Origin: Andalucia godoyi
Taxonomy: Eukaryota > Discoba > Jakobea > Jakobida > Andaluciidae
DNA length: 64,000 bases
Assembly: GCA_009859145.1 (NCBI GenBank)
Contig: VRVR01000007.1
Coordinates: 310,001-374,000 of the forward strand
Direction of reading: 5' to 3'
Below the pieces are notes generated by a model, which had not been told where the DNA came from, ran no database searches, and saw only the letters and a program-made list of their open reading frames with translations. The translations under genes were made by a program, and so were the position numbers. This document shows positions 1-9,927 of the stretch, in pieces; within the stretch, counting starts at the first letter, position 1; every line of letters starts with the position of its first letter.

Positions 1-600
1 TCAATTGTTGTTGGCTTCGACCCGCCAAAGTAGAACTTACGCTGACCGAGCTTCGCCGAGATCGCATCGACATCTTTGCGGCCCATACGATATATGACGT
101 CTGGATCATGGCGGCCGATGCCATGTCCATGAAGCTCGCCAATGACCTTTTTCTGGATGCGCGGGAGGATGAACGGGGCAATAAACCACGGAAGCCCCGC
201 AGATTCCTTGACAAGATTGTACATGTGGTTCCAGCCTTGTGGATCGACCCAACGCGAATACACCATCACCCAGTACAAGTGCTCCTCGACGGTCCGACGG
301 ACACACAGAGCGTCTGCCTTCTGGTCTTCTGTCAAGTTTGCGTCAAGCCCTTGAGCCCCCGAGCGCTCTTCGAGGAAATCGATGCACTCTCCACTGTCGG
401 CGATCATGTCGGTGCCGTTTTCAAGCACAATATACGGGAGCTTGCCTTTCGGAGCAGTGCGGGGATCGCCGCACAGGCGCATCTTGTACGGGATTCCCGA
501 CATGCGCAGATACGCATCAAGCTTGAGACAAAACGGAGAATTCGATACAATTCCCCAGCCACCAGGAAAACTCACCAGTTCAATACAGCCACCATTTGTC

Positions 601-602
<2 letters not shown>
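1..602 (-). CDS. FAXC/metaxin-like GST-fold protein (3' end outside window)
   Basis: Reading the minus strand from ATG at 602 gives 200 codons open to the left edge. The protein begins with a thioredoxin-like GST N-domain: a first strand (ELVSFPGGWG), the SNSPFCLKLDAYLR segment, GIPYK, then PKGKLPYI and IADSGECIDFLEE, the usual beta3-beta4-alpha3 region. The later GHGIGRH and KFYFGG segments match the C-domain of failed-axon-connections (FAXC)/metaxin-related proteins. In that family the fold is established, but substrates and glutathione use are not; relatives act in axon wiring or at mitochondrial membranes. The start is chosen because it begins right at beta1 and no earlier in-frame ATG exists before the repeat. 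Its 5' leader is a pure (GA)n tract. The family call is good; the function is not known. Confidence 0.8.

Positions 603-604
<2 letters not shown>

Positions 605-686
<82 letters not shown>
605..686. repeat. (CT)41 microsatellite touching a start codon
   Basis: This is a perfect CT dinucleotide run followed by GTCTGTCTGT. On the minus strand it reads (GA)41-AA-ATG, so it is the immediate 5' leader of the FAXC-like gene. Confidence 0.97.
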
Positions 687-690
<4 letters not shown>

Positions 691-711
691 GTCTGTTTCT
701 TACTTACTCAC

Positions 712-951
712 TTATTGTGTTTTGCTTGCGATCTGTGCGTCTTCAGACGCGCTGCTCAGGTACTGGAGGGTTGCTTCAAAACCTGCTGGAACTGCATGAG
801 CCTGTCGCAGCAGATTCCGCTTTTTTGTGCAGAACAGCTTGAATCGTTCGTAGACAGTCGGAGCTGGATCGCATTTGGGAATGTGCGCACCGCAAAATGT
901 CGGTACGAGCGCAGTCTCCGAGGAGCGGGCACTTTCGCGGAACCCTAGCTC
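712..951 (-). other. Open reading stretch without a start codon, possible last exon
   Basis: The minus strand is open for 79 codons between a TGA at 952-954 and a TAA at 712-714. Its composition looks coding (segments such as VPTFCGAHIPKC and VYERFKLFCTKK). No ATG is present, so it would need an upstream exon ending at a 3' splice site near CTAG at about 945-948. I do not recognise the protein. An open stretch of this length can also arise by chance. Confidence 0.22.
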
Positions 952-1106
952 TCACACTGTTGTCACAACCCTAGTTTGCTCACACACACACTGGAGCCTT
1001 CTGTACGGGCAGAGTTGAAAAGCGCCATGCAGATTGTTGTTGCAGCGCTGTTATGGTTGTGTGGTTTGTGTTTTTGGAATAACCGCGTGCGTTCCTGTCT
1101 TCCCGA

Positions 1107-1179
1107 AACACACACGCACTCACACACATACACACACAGAGCCCTGCTCATGCTCATAGTCGTAGTCGTAGTCGTAGTG
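1107..1179. repeat. CA-rich tract and (AGTCGT)n, upstream of the ABCG gene
   Basis: An imperfect (CA)n run (about 1107-1140) is followed by a short AGTCGT hexamer repeat (about 1158-1179). They lie in the 5' flank of the plus-strand transporter gene. Apart from these, the CT tract and the open stretch at 712-951, I see nothing definite in 603-1263. Confidence 0.85.
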
Positions 1180-1263
1180 CACTAGTACAAGAAATTCAGA
1201 GGGCAGGTAAAGAAAAAGTAAGCGCAGCAGTAGTTTTGGCTATCACGCAAAGCCTTCTTCGTC

Positions 1264-3885
1264 ATGCACGGTTTGTTTTGTGTTTTGCTGCTTCTGACGG
1301 CTAGTATCGCAGGGGTGGCTGGACAGGCGCTAATGGCGCCGTCGTACATACGGGGTCAGTGTCCAGGGACGACCTCTTTGGATTGCCAGTGTGCGTTCAC
1401 TACGGGATACAACTGCACTGCAGGGCATTACTGCCCAAGCGCAGTGTTACCGAATGCATCTTATCCGTGTCCAGTTGGGTTCCTCTGTCCGCAGAACTCT
1501 GCACAGCCTACGTTTTGCTGCAAAGGATACTACTGTCCGTCTTCGAGTGAAATACACGAGTGTCCAAAGGGCTACTATTGCAAGAGAGGCCAGTCGGAAC
1601 CATTCAGTTGCGGCTGGCTTACGTCTTGTCCGGCTGGAACGTCGGAAGGAGTGAGACTGGGCGCGTACGTTCTGTTTTTCCTGTCCCTGGTTGCCGTCTT
1701 CGGAGCGTACCAGTTCAAAGAATACTGTGAAAAACTCGGGATTCGCAAGCGGGGACAACTGTTGGAGCAGAGCACTGAGCAGTCCTCGGAGCTGAAAAGT
1801 GACTGCGCGGCAAAAGTCTCTTTTGCGCTCGAGGACAACAAGGAGGACATGACGGTCGATGTCGACTGTGAAAATGGCAAAACGCACGGGACGCCGGCAC
1901 CCGCCGCACTGACCAAGATGGACATCGAGTTCCAGGATTTGGGACTGACGCTCCGAACCGGAAAAACGATCCTGGAGAATGTTTCGGGCGTCTTGAGGGC
2001 CGGGAGAGTAACTGCGATCATGGGTCCTTCGGGGGCTGGAAAGACAACTTTTCTGTCTGTTCTGAGTGGAAAGGTGAAGAAGAGCAAAGGAGTCATCAAG
2101 GTCAATGGAAAAGAGGAGCCCAATGGAATTACACGGTTTCGCTCTCTGGTCGGATACGTTCCTCAGGAAGATGTCATGCTTCGATCCAACACTGTGTATT
2201 CAATTTTGCAGTTTTCTGCGAACTACCGTCTGCCGAAGGATTTGACACGTGTACAAAAGCAGGAAAAAATCTTCAACGCCATTCAGCTGCTTGGCCTGTC
2301 GCAGGTCATGGAGTCGACGATCGGAGATGAGAAAACGAGGGGAATTTCAGGAGGCCAGCGAAAGCGTGTGAACATCGGCATTGAGCTGGTGACGGATCCC
2401 AAAGTATTATTTTTGGATGAGCCAACTTCTGGTCTCGATTCCTCGTCGTCTCTGGACGTTTGCATGGCGCTAAGACGACTTGCAAGGATGAATAACGTGC
2501 TCATTGCAGCTGTTCTTCACCAGCCTCGCTATGAAATCTTTGCCTCGTTTGACGATCTGCTGATCTTGGGAAAGGGAGGAAGAACCATCTACATTGGCCC
2601 GTCTGAAGACGCCATCCAGTTCTTTGAAAAATACGGTTTCCGCTGTCCTCCTCGTGTCAATGTAGCTGACTTTCTCATGGACATTGCCTCTGGAAAGGTA
2701 TGCAGAGGAGGTGAAACTGCACTGTTCGATGCCGCGCTTCTGCCTGCGTTGTGGGAAAATCGTCATTCCGACGAAGCCGTCGCTTCCATTTTGAAGCAGT
2801 CTGCAAACACTATCGAAAATTCGGAGAACAGCAGCGATGTCGTCGTCAAGCCGAGCCTCCCGACATCTCCCAGTGGAGGAGACATTCGCAAGACTTGGCT
2901 TGCCCGACATTGTGATGCTCTGCGAGAATTTGCAAGCGATGCTAAATCCGATTTCATCGAATACGTGTCGGATCTCAAGGATGAGCTGAAAAGCACTTTT
3001 CTTAAAGACGAATTTCGACAGACACCTTCCGTGTTCGCAGTCCTATTTTTGTGTCTAAAGCGGTCTTTCAGCGGTGCGTATCCTGGTTGGGGTCGGTTTC
3101 TTCGCGAAAATTTGCTGCACATCATGATTGGACTGTTCTTGGGGGTCGTTGCTCGACCAAACGATTATCTGGGACCCCTGTCGCCGTCCATGGCAGCGAA
3201 TTTATGTCCGTACATGCTTCAGAGCCTTTGCAGCATGCCAATCGCTGATAATTTCAATCGCCTTGCCGTCTTTGTGTGCTGGGGCTTGTCGTTTGCCGGC
3301 GCCGCTACCGCGGTCGGGACCTTTGGATTCGAAGAACCCAACTATTTTAGAGAGGTTGGATCTGGTATGCGGACTTTCCCGTACTACTTATCCAAGGCCA
3401 TCGCAGAGCTTCCTCGGATTGGCTTTGCTGCACTGTTCTTTGAACTGGCATTTCTCGGAATATACGAAACCACCGTCAACGTCATGGTCCTGTATGCGAT
3501 TGCGCTGCTCTTGTACGCAAACGGCGTTGCGATCGGATATGTTCTTACAGCGCTGATTGGTGTTGGATTAACGCCGCTCTTTGCAGTCGTTCTTACGCTG
3601 TTGTTCTCCACTGCCCTGTCCGGAACAACCACGGCCTTGCCTGCCGTCGATCCTCACTGGATGTGGCTGTATGACATTTCATATGCAAGATGGGCCGTGA
3701 ATGCATACTACGTTCTCGAAGTCCAAAACTATGATTTTTACGATGTAGAACGCGGATACGAAGCTTATGGATACCATTCCGATGATATCCCGCGATGTTT
3801 GGGGTACATGACTCTTATCGCACTCGGTTGGTACACCGTTGCCTACATGATCATGATCATGTCGAACCGTTCAAAGAAGAAGTAA
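1264..3885 (+). CDS. ABCG (White/WBC) half-transporter with Cys-rich ectodomain
   Basis: The 873-residue protein is an ATP-driven exporter half-molecule that must dimerise. In order it has a signal peptide (residues 1-21), a Cys-rich luminal region of CPxGxxCP-type repeats (about 30-130), a membrane segment (about 135-155), the nucleotide-binding domain, then a C-terminal membrane domain of about six helices. The domain shows Walker A GPSGAGKT at 254, signature ISGGQRKR at 361, Walker B LFLDEPTSGLD at about 382, and the H-loop His in VLHQP. The NBD-before-TMD order defines subfamily G; the Cys-rich extension resembles plant ABCG24/28-type members and oomycete/protist relatives. The substrate is unknown. 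The ATG starts the signal peptide directly. Confidence 0.93.
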   Translation: MHGLFCVLLLLTASIAGVAGQALMAPSYIRGQCPGTTSLDCQCAFTTGYNCTAGHYCPSAVLPNASYPCPVGFLCPQNSAQPTFCCKGYYCPSSSEIHECPKGYYCKRGQSEPFSCGWLTSCPAGTSEGVRLGAYVLFFLSLVAVFGAYQFKEYCEKLGIRKRGQLLEQSTEQSSELKSDCAAKVSFALEDNKEDMTVDVDCENGKTHGTPAPAALTKMDIEFQDLGLTLRTGKTILENVSGVLRAGRVTAIMGPSGAGKTTFLSVLSGKVKKSKGVIKVNGKEEPNGITRFRSLVGYVPQEDVMLRSNTVYSILQFSANYRLPKDLTRVQKQEKIFNAIQLLGLSQVMESTIGDEKTRGISGGQRKRVNIGIELVTDPKVLFLDEPTSGLDSSSSLDVCMALRRLARMNNVLIAAVLHQPRYEIFASFDDLLILGKGGRTIYIGPSEDAIQFFEKYGFRCPPRVNVADFLMDIASGKVCRGGETALFDAALLPALWENRHSDEAVASILKQSANTIENSENSSDVVVKPSLPTSPSGGDIRKTWLARHCDALREFASDAKSDFIEYVSDLKDELKSTFLKDEFRQTPSVFAVLFLCLKRSFSGAYPGWGRFLRENLLHIMIGLFLGVVARPNDYLGPLSPSMAANLCPYMLQSLCSMPIADNFNRLAVFVCWGLSFAGAATAVGTFGFEEPNYFREVGSGMRTFPYYLSKAIAELPRIGFAALFFELAFLGIYETTVNVMVLYAIALLLYANGVAIGYVLTALIGVGLTPLFAVVLTLLFSTALSGTTTALPAVDPHWMWLYDISYARWAVNAYYVLEVQNYDFYDVERGYEAYGYHSDDIPRCLGYMTLIALGWYTVAYMIMIMSNRSKKK

Positions 3886-4061
3886 TTGAAATACTACTGC
3901 AAACCACGAATAGTAACAACAAAAACAAAAACAAACAAACAAGGCAGTCCGCACCCACTCTGTGGATGGTGCCACGTTCCTTTCCTAGAAGACGGTTTGC
4001 CCCAAACCACTCTAAAAAACGACGACAGAACCAAAAGCGCTTTGTGAAACCCCTCCCGTCG

Positions 4062-4277
4062 TCATTGTGGTTCCTGCGTTGCAGAAGCAACGCCTTGAAA
4101 CTCTGTCGTGGTTTTTTCAGTTGGATGTCTTTCTGTCCATTCCTTCAGGTTCCGCTCGTATTCTTCCATTTCTGCATTGTAAATGTCGTACACACAAGGA
4201 CAGCAGCCCGAATTGCAACAATCCGTCGCCAAAGGCTTTTCCGGAGGCTCGGGTCGCGGATCCTCTGCAGAACTCAT
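4062..4277 (-). CDS. Small OXLD1-like (oxidoreductase-like N-terminal domain) protein
   Basis: This 71-residue minus-strand frame carries PPEKP followed by DCCNSGCCPCVYDIY and an E-x-Y helix. That is the signature of the oxidoreductase-like domain (Pfam Oxidored-like, human OXLD1): CCxSGCxxCVxDxY. Five Cys within about a dozen residues suggest metal or disulfide chemistry. Family members are small, often mitochondrial, and of unknown reaction. ATG 4277 is used; the frame stays open a little upstream without an ATG, so a targeting exon could be missing. It sits tail-to-tail with the transporter. The flank 4278-4581 is A-rich and I see nothing else in it. Confidence 0.72.
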   Translation of the reverse strand: MSSAEDPRPEPPEKPLATDCCNSGCCPCVYDIYNAEMEEYERNLKEWTERHPTEKTTTEFQGVASATQEPQ

Positions 4278-4581
4278 GACAGCAGTCGCCAACGCCAATC
4301 AACAACGAAACGTCTTTATTGAAATTTTAAAAGGGAAAGATGAAGGAGAAAAAGGGAAAGGAAGAAAACCAACCAACCAACAACCAATGGCAGCGGCAGC
4401 GTAAAAAGCACCATGTGAGAATGCACCTGTATGTATGAATACAGCAGACAAGCATCGCTACAGAACGAATGTTTTTGAAGGCAAAAGACTGTGTCGACGG
4501 GGGCTGTCAGCTGGGGTAATCTTTAAAGGGTAGTCTGTAGGGGGCCTATGGACAAATCAAGGGCGAGATTGCATTCCTCTA

Positions 4582-5561
4582 CTACGCGTCGATCATCCTG
4601 GGCTTCTGCTCTCCATTTCCAACGAGGTGGGTGGCCTCTTCTGTTTTGGTGGTTGCGTTGCGAAGCGTTTGGAACATAACCCACCCTTGGACAATGGTCG
4701 CAACGAATAAAAAGGAAAATGCGGCACAGCCCATGTCCACCGACGGGCCGAATGTGTACTCGATCTTCATTCCGTTAGAGGACTGGGAACCGATTCCTTT
4801 TCCAGAACTGCACAAGCTGCTCAACACAGGTGTGACATTGGGATCAAACAACCCTCCGCACACCGCATCAGGAACAAGTGTGTTCATGAATTCTGTAAAT
4901 GCAAACGCTGTCACAACGAACGAAATCAGGTTCATTAGGAGGGTGGCTGCTGCAACCCACAGCTGGATTCTGCTGATCTTGACAGACGGAAAGAGGTAGA
5001 TTACAAACTGAGCAGCAGTCACAACCAACGTGATCACCACCATCGCAAGTGCTGCCGCAATGCGGGCAGTTACGAGCTTGAAATAGTCTTTCACCTTGGA
5101 GGAATTGTAAACAAACTCCGCGTCGTCGTAATTCACTGTCTCCGACACCCTGCCCTGCACAAATTTCATTGTTCTCAGGAAAAGATCCACCTCCGGGTCA
5201 AATCCCGAACGTTCTGGAGATGCCGGGACATGCACGTTGAGCGTCCACAGAGGCGCAGTGTCTGCGAATGACGCTGCTACAAGACAAAGTCTGCAGATCA
5301 ATAGCAAAAGAAGGAAGCAGCAGAAGGGAGAAATAATAATATTAATAATAACAACAATAATGATGTCAGCAATACGAGTTACAACTCTCTAAAGCATTTT
5401 TTTTTCCCTTCCTTTTTTTGTTTTGTTTTTGCTTTGATGGCTATTGTCATTCGTTCTTATGGATGGCTTAATATAAAATTCATAGAATATGCATACGTGA
5501 GAATTGCGCTCAGGCCGAGGAAACTGTGCGCTACCAGCAATTTTGAAAGCTGAAATGCCAT
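4582..5561 (-). CDS. Two-exon tetraspan membrane protein (claudin/SUR7-like topology)
   Basis: The model joins exon 1 (5561-5497, 65 nt) to exon 2 (5290-4582, 709 nt); together they make 257 codons plus stop. Exon 2 alone has no ATG and lacks most of the first membrane helix. The splice joins AC to A, keeps frame, and completes a hydrophobic helix (LLVAHSFLGLSAIL then LCLVAA). The protein then has a long extracellular loop starting APLWTLNVHV, two adjacent helices (about residues 97-150), a Cys-containing loop with VCGGLFD, and a fourth helix (AAFSFLFVATIVQGWVMF) before a short cytosolic tail. The topology resembles claudin/PMP22/SUR7 proteins, but I see no diagnostic motif, so the function is open. 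Confidence 0.75.
5291..5496 (-). other. Spliceosomal intron, 206 nt
   Basis: On the minus strand it starts GTATGC and ends CTGCAG. TTGCTGAC lies at 5372-5365 with its putative branch A at 5366. No AG occurs between that A and the terminal AG, a 75-nt stretch that is T-rich toward its end. Removing the intron keeps frame and builds the first membrane helix of the surrounding gene. Confidence 0.8.
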
Positions 5562-5857
5562 CGATGCCGTCTGCGTGGACTAAGCGATCCGATTTCTGAA
5601 TGCTGCAGAACGAAAACAAACAAACAAATAATCAATTAAACACGCATAAACCAATGTTTGGCAAATGATAAGAAGCAAATTCGCAACTGAAAGAATGGGC
5701 TCGTATAGGTCAGTCTGTGTGTCATGGTGCTGCGATGAGTGAAAAGCGAATGCTGTCCACTTTCGATTTTCGCGTCTTTTAGCTGAATTTGGACAGATTG
5801 ACGCACGACACAGCTCCCAACTCTGCAATGTGGTTTGCCAGAAAAGTCCGCCGCATC

Positions 5858-8800
5858 TCAAATTGCGTCAAACATTGATGACGAATCGAGCGTCTTCATC
5901 GACTCCAAGAGAAATCGAGCTCTTTCAAGCCGCCGATTCGGGCGAGCGACATTCTCAAACGCAAGGATTTGCAGATTGATGTAAGGAAGCACGAGCATCC
6001 TTGGTTTGCGCATCGAGCCAATGTAGACTTCTTGCTCGGATGCAACCCCTCGACCATCCTTATAGTACGGTTGTACGTAAAAAATCTTGTCAGCCGACAG
6101 TGTTTTGGAATGGTGCCTGGACAAAGCCGACGGATCGGACCAAGAGCATTCGCTCGACTTAATCATTTCGTAGAGAAGCAGTTCTTGATCAGAGAACGAG
6201 TCCAGCACAAACTTTGAGCCGAGTTTCTCATTGCCTCTCGGAAGGTACGTAAATGCACCGATCTTTCTCATAATGTCGCAGATGCATTCCCATTTTTGGT
6301 CGTCCCACCCCAAAAGACCCCGAACAACAGTATCAAACGCACGAACTTTTGCGCGGCCAGTGGAGTCATCCACCGTCCCAAGCAACGACATGGAAAACAC
6401 TTCTCCAGCAACACTACTGCAGCCCTTTGCACACTTTTGCCGACTTCCACCACCGACAACAGATCCACATTGGCCGCATTTTGCAAGAATCTCAAGCCGA
6501 CTCAGTGATATGAGGTTGCCAGTTATCGCATGCAAGCAAGGGAGCAAATCGGGACTTACTACCAGATCGTGCAGAGTTGAGGATGGAACCTTTTTCCACT
6601 CTTCCAAAGGTGGCGATGCCGCTGATTCGACCACCAGGCAGCTTTCCGGCTCCGAAGCAAGATAGACATGACCGGTTTTGGGACTCACCTTCCGCTTGAA
6701 ATACTGCAGAAGTACGAGCATGCCCGCAAAAAGCGGTTCGATAAAAAAACATGAAGACGGCGCCACATAACAGGAAACGGTATCCGGAGTGTCTGTTCCG
6801 CGGATCACCAAGAACAGTTTCGCATTGTCATCCATACGCTTCTCCATGCTGACAATGAAGCCCTCAACACAAATGATGTCAGAGGTCGACGGAAAACCGT
6901 GCAACAACAAGCTTCGAACACTTCTCTTTTCTAGTACTTGCAAAGTAGAGGCACAGTTCTGGCGGAGAGCAGCCTTCTCCTCCGGCTCCAGATTGTCGAT
7001 TCCAACGGGGATTGCCGTGACGATCCCAGCTTCTTCACGAAATTCAACAACCGTCCCCGGGATGACATCAACAAATCGATCAGCGCTAACATATCGCGAG
7101 CAAACTTTCCTTGTTCGGACATCCGAGAACACAACTGCCAATCCACCCTGTGGACTACTGCGCGGAGCAACGCGTGAAACAAGCTGCAAGCTGCGGAGGC
7201 GTTCAAACCGATTCTGCAGTTTTGAATTCGGTCCGCGAATATCAACATTGCACTGAAGAGGATACAGCTTGAGCTCTCCATTCTGGAAAGCAAAGAAACA
7301 TGGATCACGCAAGAGCCGCACCACGTATACGTTGGTCTGAGACGCAAATCTCCAGGATTGACTGCTGATGGGTTCGATTGTGAACTGTGGAATGATTACG
7401 ACAAGATCTCGAGTGGGACACGATTCCGATTCTGCAGCTCTTGCGATTTCTCTGTCGAATGGCAGCAAATACACAGCATCCTGATTGAGCTGCGCAGACA
7501 CCAATGTCAGCGAACCGGCGCTGTCGATGACCACTCTGCCTACCAAAAATGAACAATTAGTGTTGCTCGCTTCTGAGATCAGAAGTGGAGCACGAATAGG
7601 AAGATTTTCTTGCCCTGGCGAGAAGAACTCCTCCATCACGCTCCTTGTCTTTAGCTGCTGGATTCCCCAACCACAGACGTCTGCAGCGTACGTGTGCACT
7701 CTGCTAATAATATCCACGACAAGGATCTCTTTGACGGTCTTGAAAGGCCGACGTAAGGCGATCAGATCATCAATCAATGAAAACCAGAAGAGCAAGCTCG
7801 GCGCAGACCATCGTCTCGACAGTTTGACAACGTCGGAATGCGCCAAAACAAGCGGAAGAGGAACATGGGGAATCCCTGACAGCAACCCAAACCCGCTGAC
7901 CTGCACGGTCGTTCGTAGCGTGGCAACGCACACGACCTCTGAGCTGAGGTCTGATTTTGCGAAATGGGACTCGGCACGTCCAGCATGGCGACTAGACGGG
8001 ATGTGCACCAACAGTGCATTGTGAATCTCGACACTTGTTCCTGGGCGGAACGCCAGCCCATACGTCGACCACGAAGAATAGCACGGGAAAAAACGAACCT
8101 TTCCGTCAAGAACGATTTCTCCACGCCGTTGAACAATGCTGGTGATGGCACCTTCGTACGTCAAGTATCGACTTGATGCATTCCATTCGCTGTGCAGCAT
8201 GTCCTCCATTTTGGAAGTCAAGGTGTGTCTCTCAGTCGGGGATGGGACATAGGAGTCCACCACGGTTTCCGACGTGTCCTCGAACAGCTTCCATCCCTGC
8301 ATCTCCACGGGCCTCACGTGTGAAAGCGAGATCCACAGATGTGGTCTCAGCTGACCCATTGCGTGACACACCAAGGCATTGGAATGCGACAGTACGAGAA
8401 ACACTCGAAATGACTCGGAGGGCCTGTCCACAGGAACACACAATAAATCTGCAAAAAACCCAGATTTTTCATTTGAGCCTTGCACAATGGACGAAACTGC
8501 ACACAGCAACCCTCGAAATGCTTTCCGAGTCATTGTTGGTGCGCTGGATGCAAACTGCAATGCGTTTCGCCGCGGAATCACCTCTGGCGTAATCTTTTCC
8601 ACAGAAACCTCCAAGTGAATAATCGCCTGTCGTTGGGCAGCGTCTCTCCGAAAACAGGGATCCACTCCAACCACCGAAAACGGCCCCCTGACGATCACTC
8701 CACTTCCAGGTCTGAAATGAGATGGCCGATTCATCTGATTGTTCACACTCCCCGGGCCAACGTCATTTTGAGACGCAAGCAAAACAGACTCGTCTACAGA

Positions 8801-9221
8801 CATGATTTTTCTACAAAGCATCAGAAACGTGACAAAAGTTATGCCGTGCATTACACAACAAAAAGAAGAATGAAAAAAACGATTGTTAGCAAGAAATAAG
8901 CAACACGACTCCATAAACAGACAAACGCCTCTTTCAACGTTGTGTACTCCCTTCTTGTTGTTGTTGTTGTTGTTTTTTTGTTTTTGTTTTTGTTTTTTTG
9001 TTTTGGTTTGCTGAAGATGCATACGCACAAATCATCGGAATTCTTGCATTTCCATCTTCGAGAAACACAATGAATCCGAATGCATAGATGGAGTCCGAGC
9101 AGTCCAGAGTCAAAGAGCCTGCAATTTCAAAGGATGAATCATATTCCCGAAAGTATGGAGGAAACTGAGCAGCGCGGACAACATCAGCGATCGTCACTCT
9201 TTTGGTGGAAAAGAGACTCAT
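5858..9221 (-). CDS. CTC1-like OB-fold/zinc-ribbon protein (two exons)
   Basis: The model joins exon 1 (9221-9025) and exon 2 (8810-5858) into 1049 residues. The frame carries across the junction through a GC|A Ala codon. The protein is long, mostly beta, and low in obvious motifs. Near the C-terminus a C-x2-C...C-x3-C zinc ribbon (CGQCG...KCAKGC, about residues 842-862) is followed by an OB-like stretch with LLGTVDDSTGRAKVRAF. That layout (serial OB folds with a zinc ribbon in a late one) matches CTC1, the large subunit of the CST telomere-maintenance complex, and more distantly RPA70. The length is near plant and human CTC1. The start is uncertain: the frame stays open upstream of ATG 9221 to a TAG preceded by a T-rich 3'-splice-like tract, so another 5' exon may exist. 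The CTC1 assignment is inference. Confidence 0.55.
8811..9024 (-). other. Spliceosomal intron, 214 nt
   Basis: On the minus strand it begins GTATGC and ends TTTGTAG. TTGCTAAC lies at 8892-8885 with its putative branch A at 8886, and there is no AG between that A and the terminal TAG. The first part is a low-complexity CAAAA/CAACAA tract. Reading through would put K/Q/N runs inside the protein; splicing removes them and keeps frame. Confidence 0.82.
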
Positions 9222-9927
9222 TGCATGTCGCAAGTCTTCACTGGAAAAGTCACTATCAACAGAGATCGACAATGTGTCCTAAATCAAAATGGGTTGAAAA
9301 CAGAAGAATGAAAAAAAAAAATGAAGACAGGATTTCTAATCTGGCGGGAATCGTCTGAAACAAGTCTGTGCAGCACAGACTACGGTTGGCAGCTTTGTGT
9401 ATCAGCGTTGAACATCAAACAAAACGATTTCTTCATTCGTCACTTTTTCTTTCTTTGTATTATTTTCTGTTTGTTTGGTTTTTTATAATCGAACCCTCAA
9501 GCAGCACCTTTCATCAGAACTCAAACATCCCATGGTTCCAAAGAGGGATCTTCCCGACAAACTCAAACCGGCCATGCCCGAAGATACCGAGAACCAAGCA
9601 ACCCGCTGATCCCCTCTCGCCGGAGGCGGAGAGCAAGAAGAAGTGATGGCCCTTTGATGCAGAGCACTCTGCATTGAAGAGTTGGTGCTCGCCCCAAATT
9701 GGATCTGTCTTCGGTGACAGTTTAGCCGATGATCAATGGTTCATGTTTTGGCGAGCGGAGGACGGAGAAACCGCAAGACGCGGCGAGGCGCAAGGATCAG
9801 AAAGCACATGATGGTGATTAAACTGATAACGACAATTATTTAATTTCATGTTTTTTTTTGTTCTGGTAAGAGCAGGATCAGTACAGTCCGCGTCCAACAG
9901 AGATGACAGAACGGACAGGGACGGTAT
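9222..9927. other. Unassigned intergenic segment with coding-like or structured core
   Basis: The flanks are T-rich, but 9540-9830 has gene-like composition. It contains a perfect 8-bp inverted repeat at 9657-9674 (2-nt loop), a 5-bp hairpin at 9705-9720, and a GC-rich hairpin near 9613-9632. On the plus strand a frame with PADPLSPEAESKKK ends at a TGA (9648-9650) and then stays open for 54 codons. I recognise no protein or RNA family. A structured ncRNA or a small multi-exon gene are both possible. Confidence 0.4.

Noticed and set aside
108-948. Plus-strand frames of 188-244 codons across the (CT)41 tract
   Set aside because: They are long only because the repeat encodes Leu-Ser without stops; the minus strand carries a recognisable FAXC-like protein.
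1447-3125. Antisense frames of 100-180 codons inside the ABCG gene, and many similar ones in other genes
   Set aside because: They are shadows of well-supported coding frames and show no domain.
9633-9813. Frame interrupted by a single TGA, considered as a selenoprotein
   Set aside because: No Sec-family context around the TGA, no evident SECIS element and no homology; a chance stop or intron is more likely.
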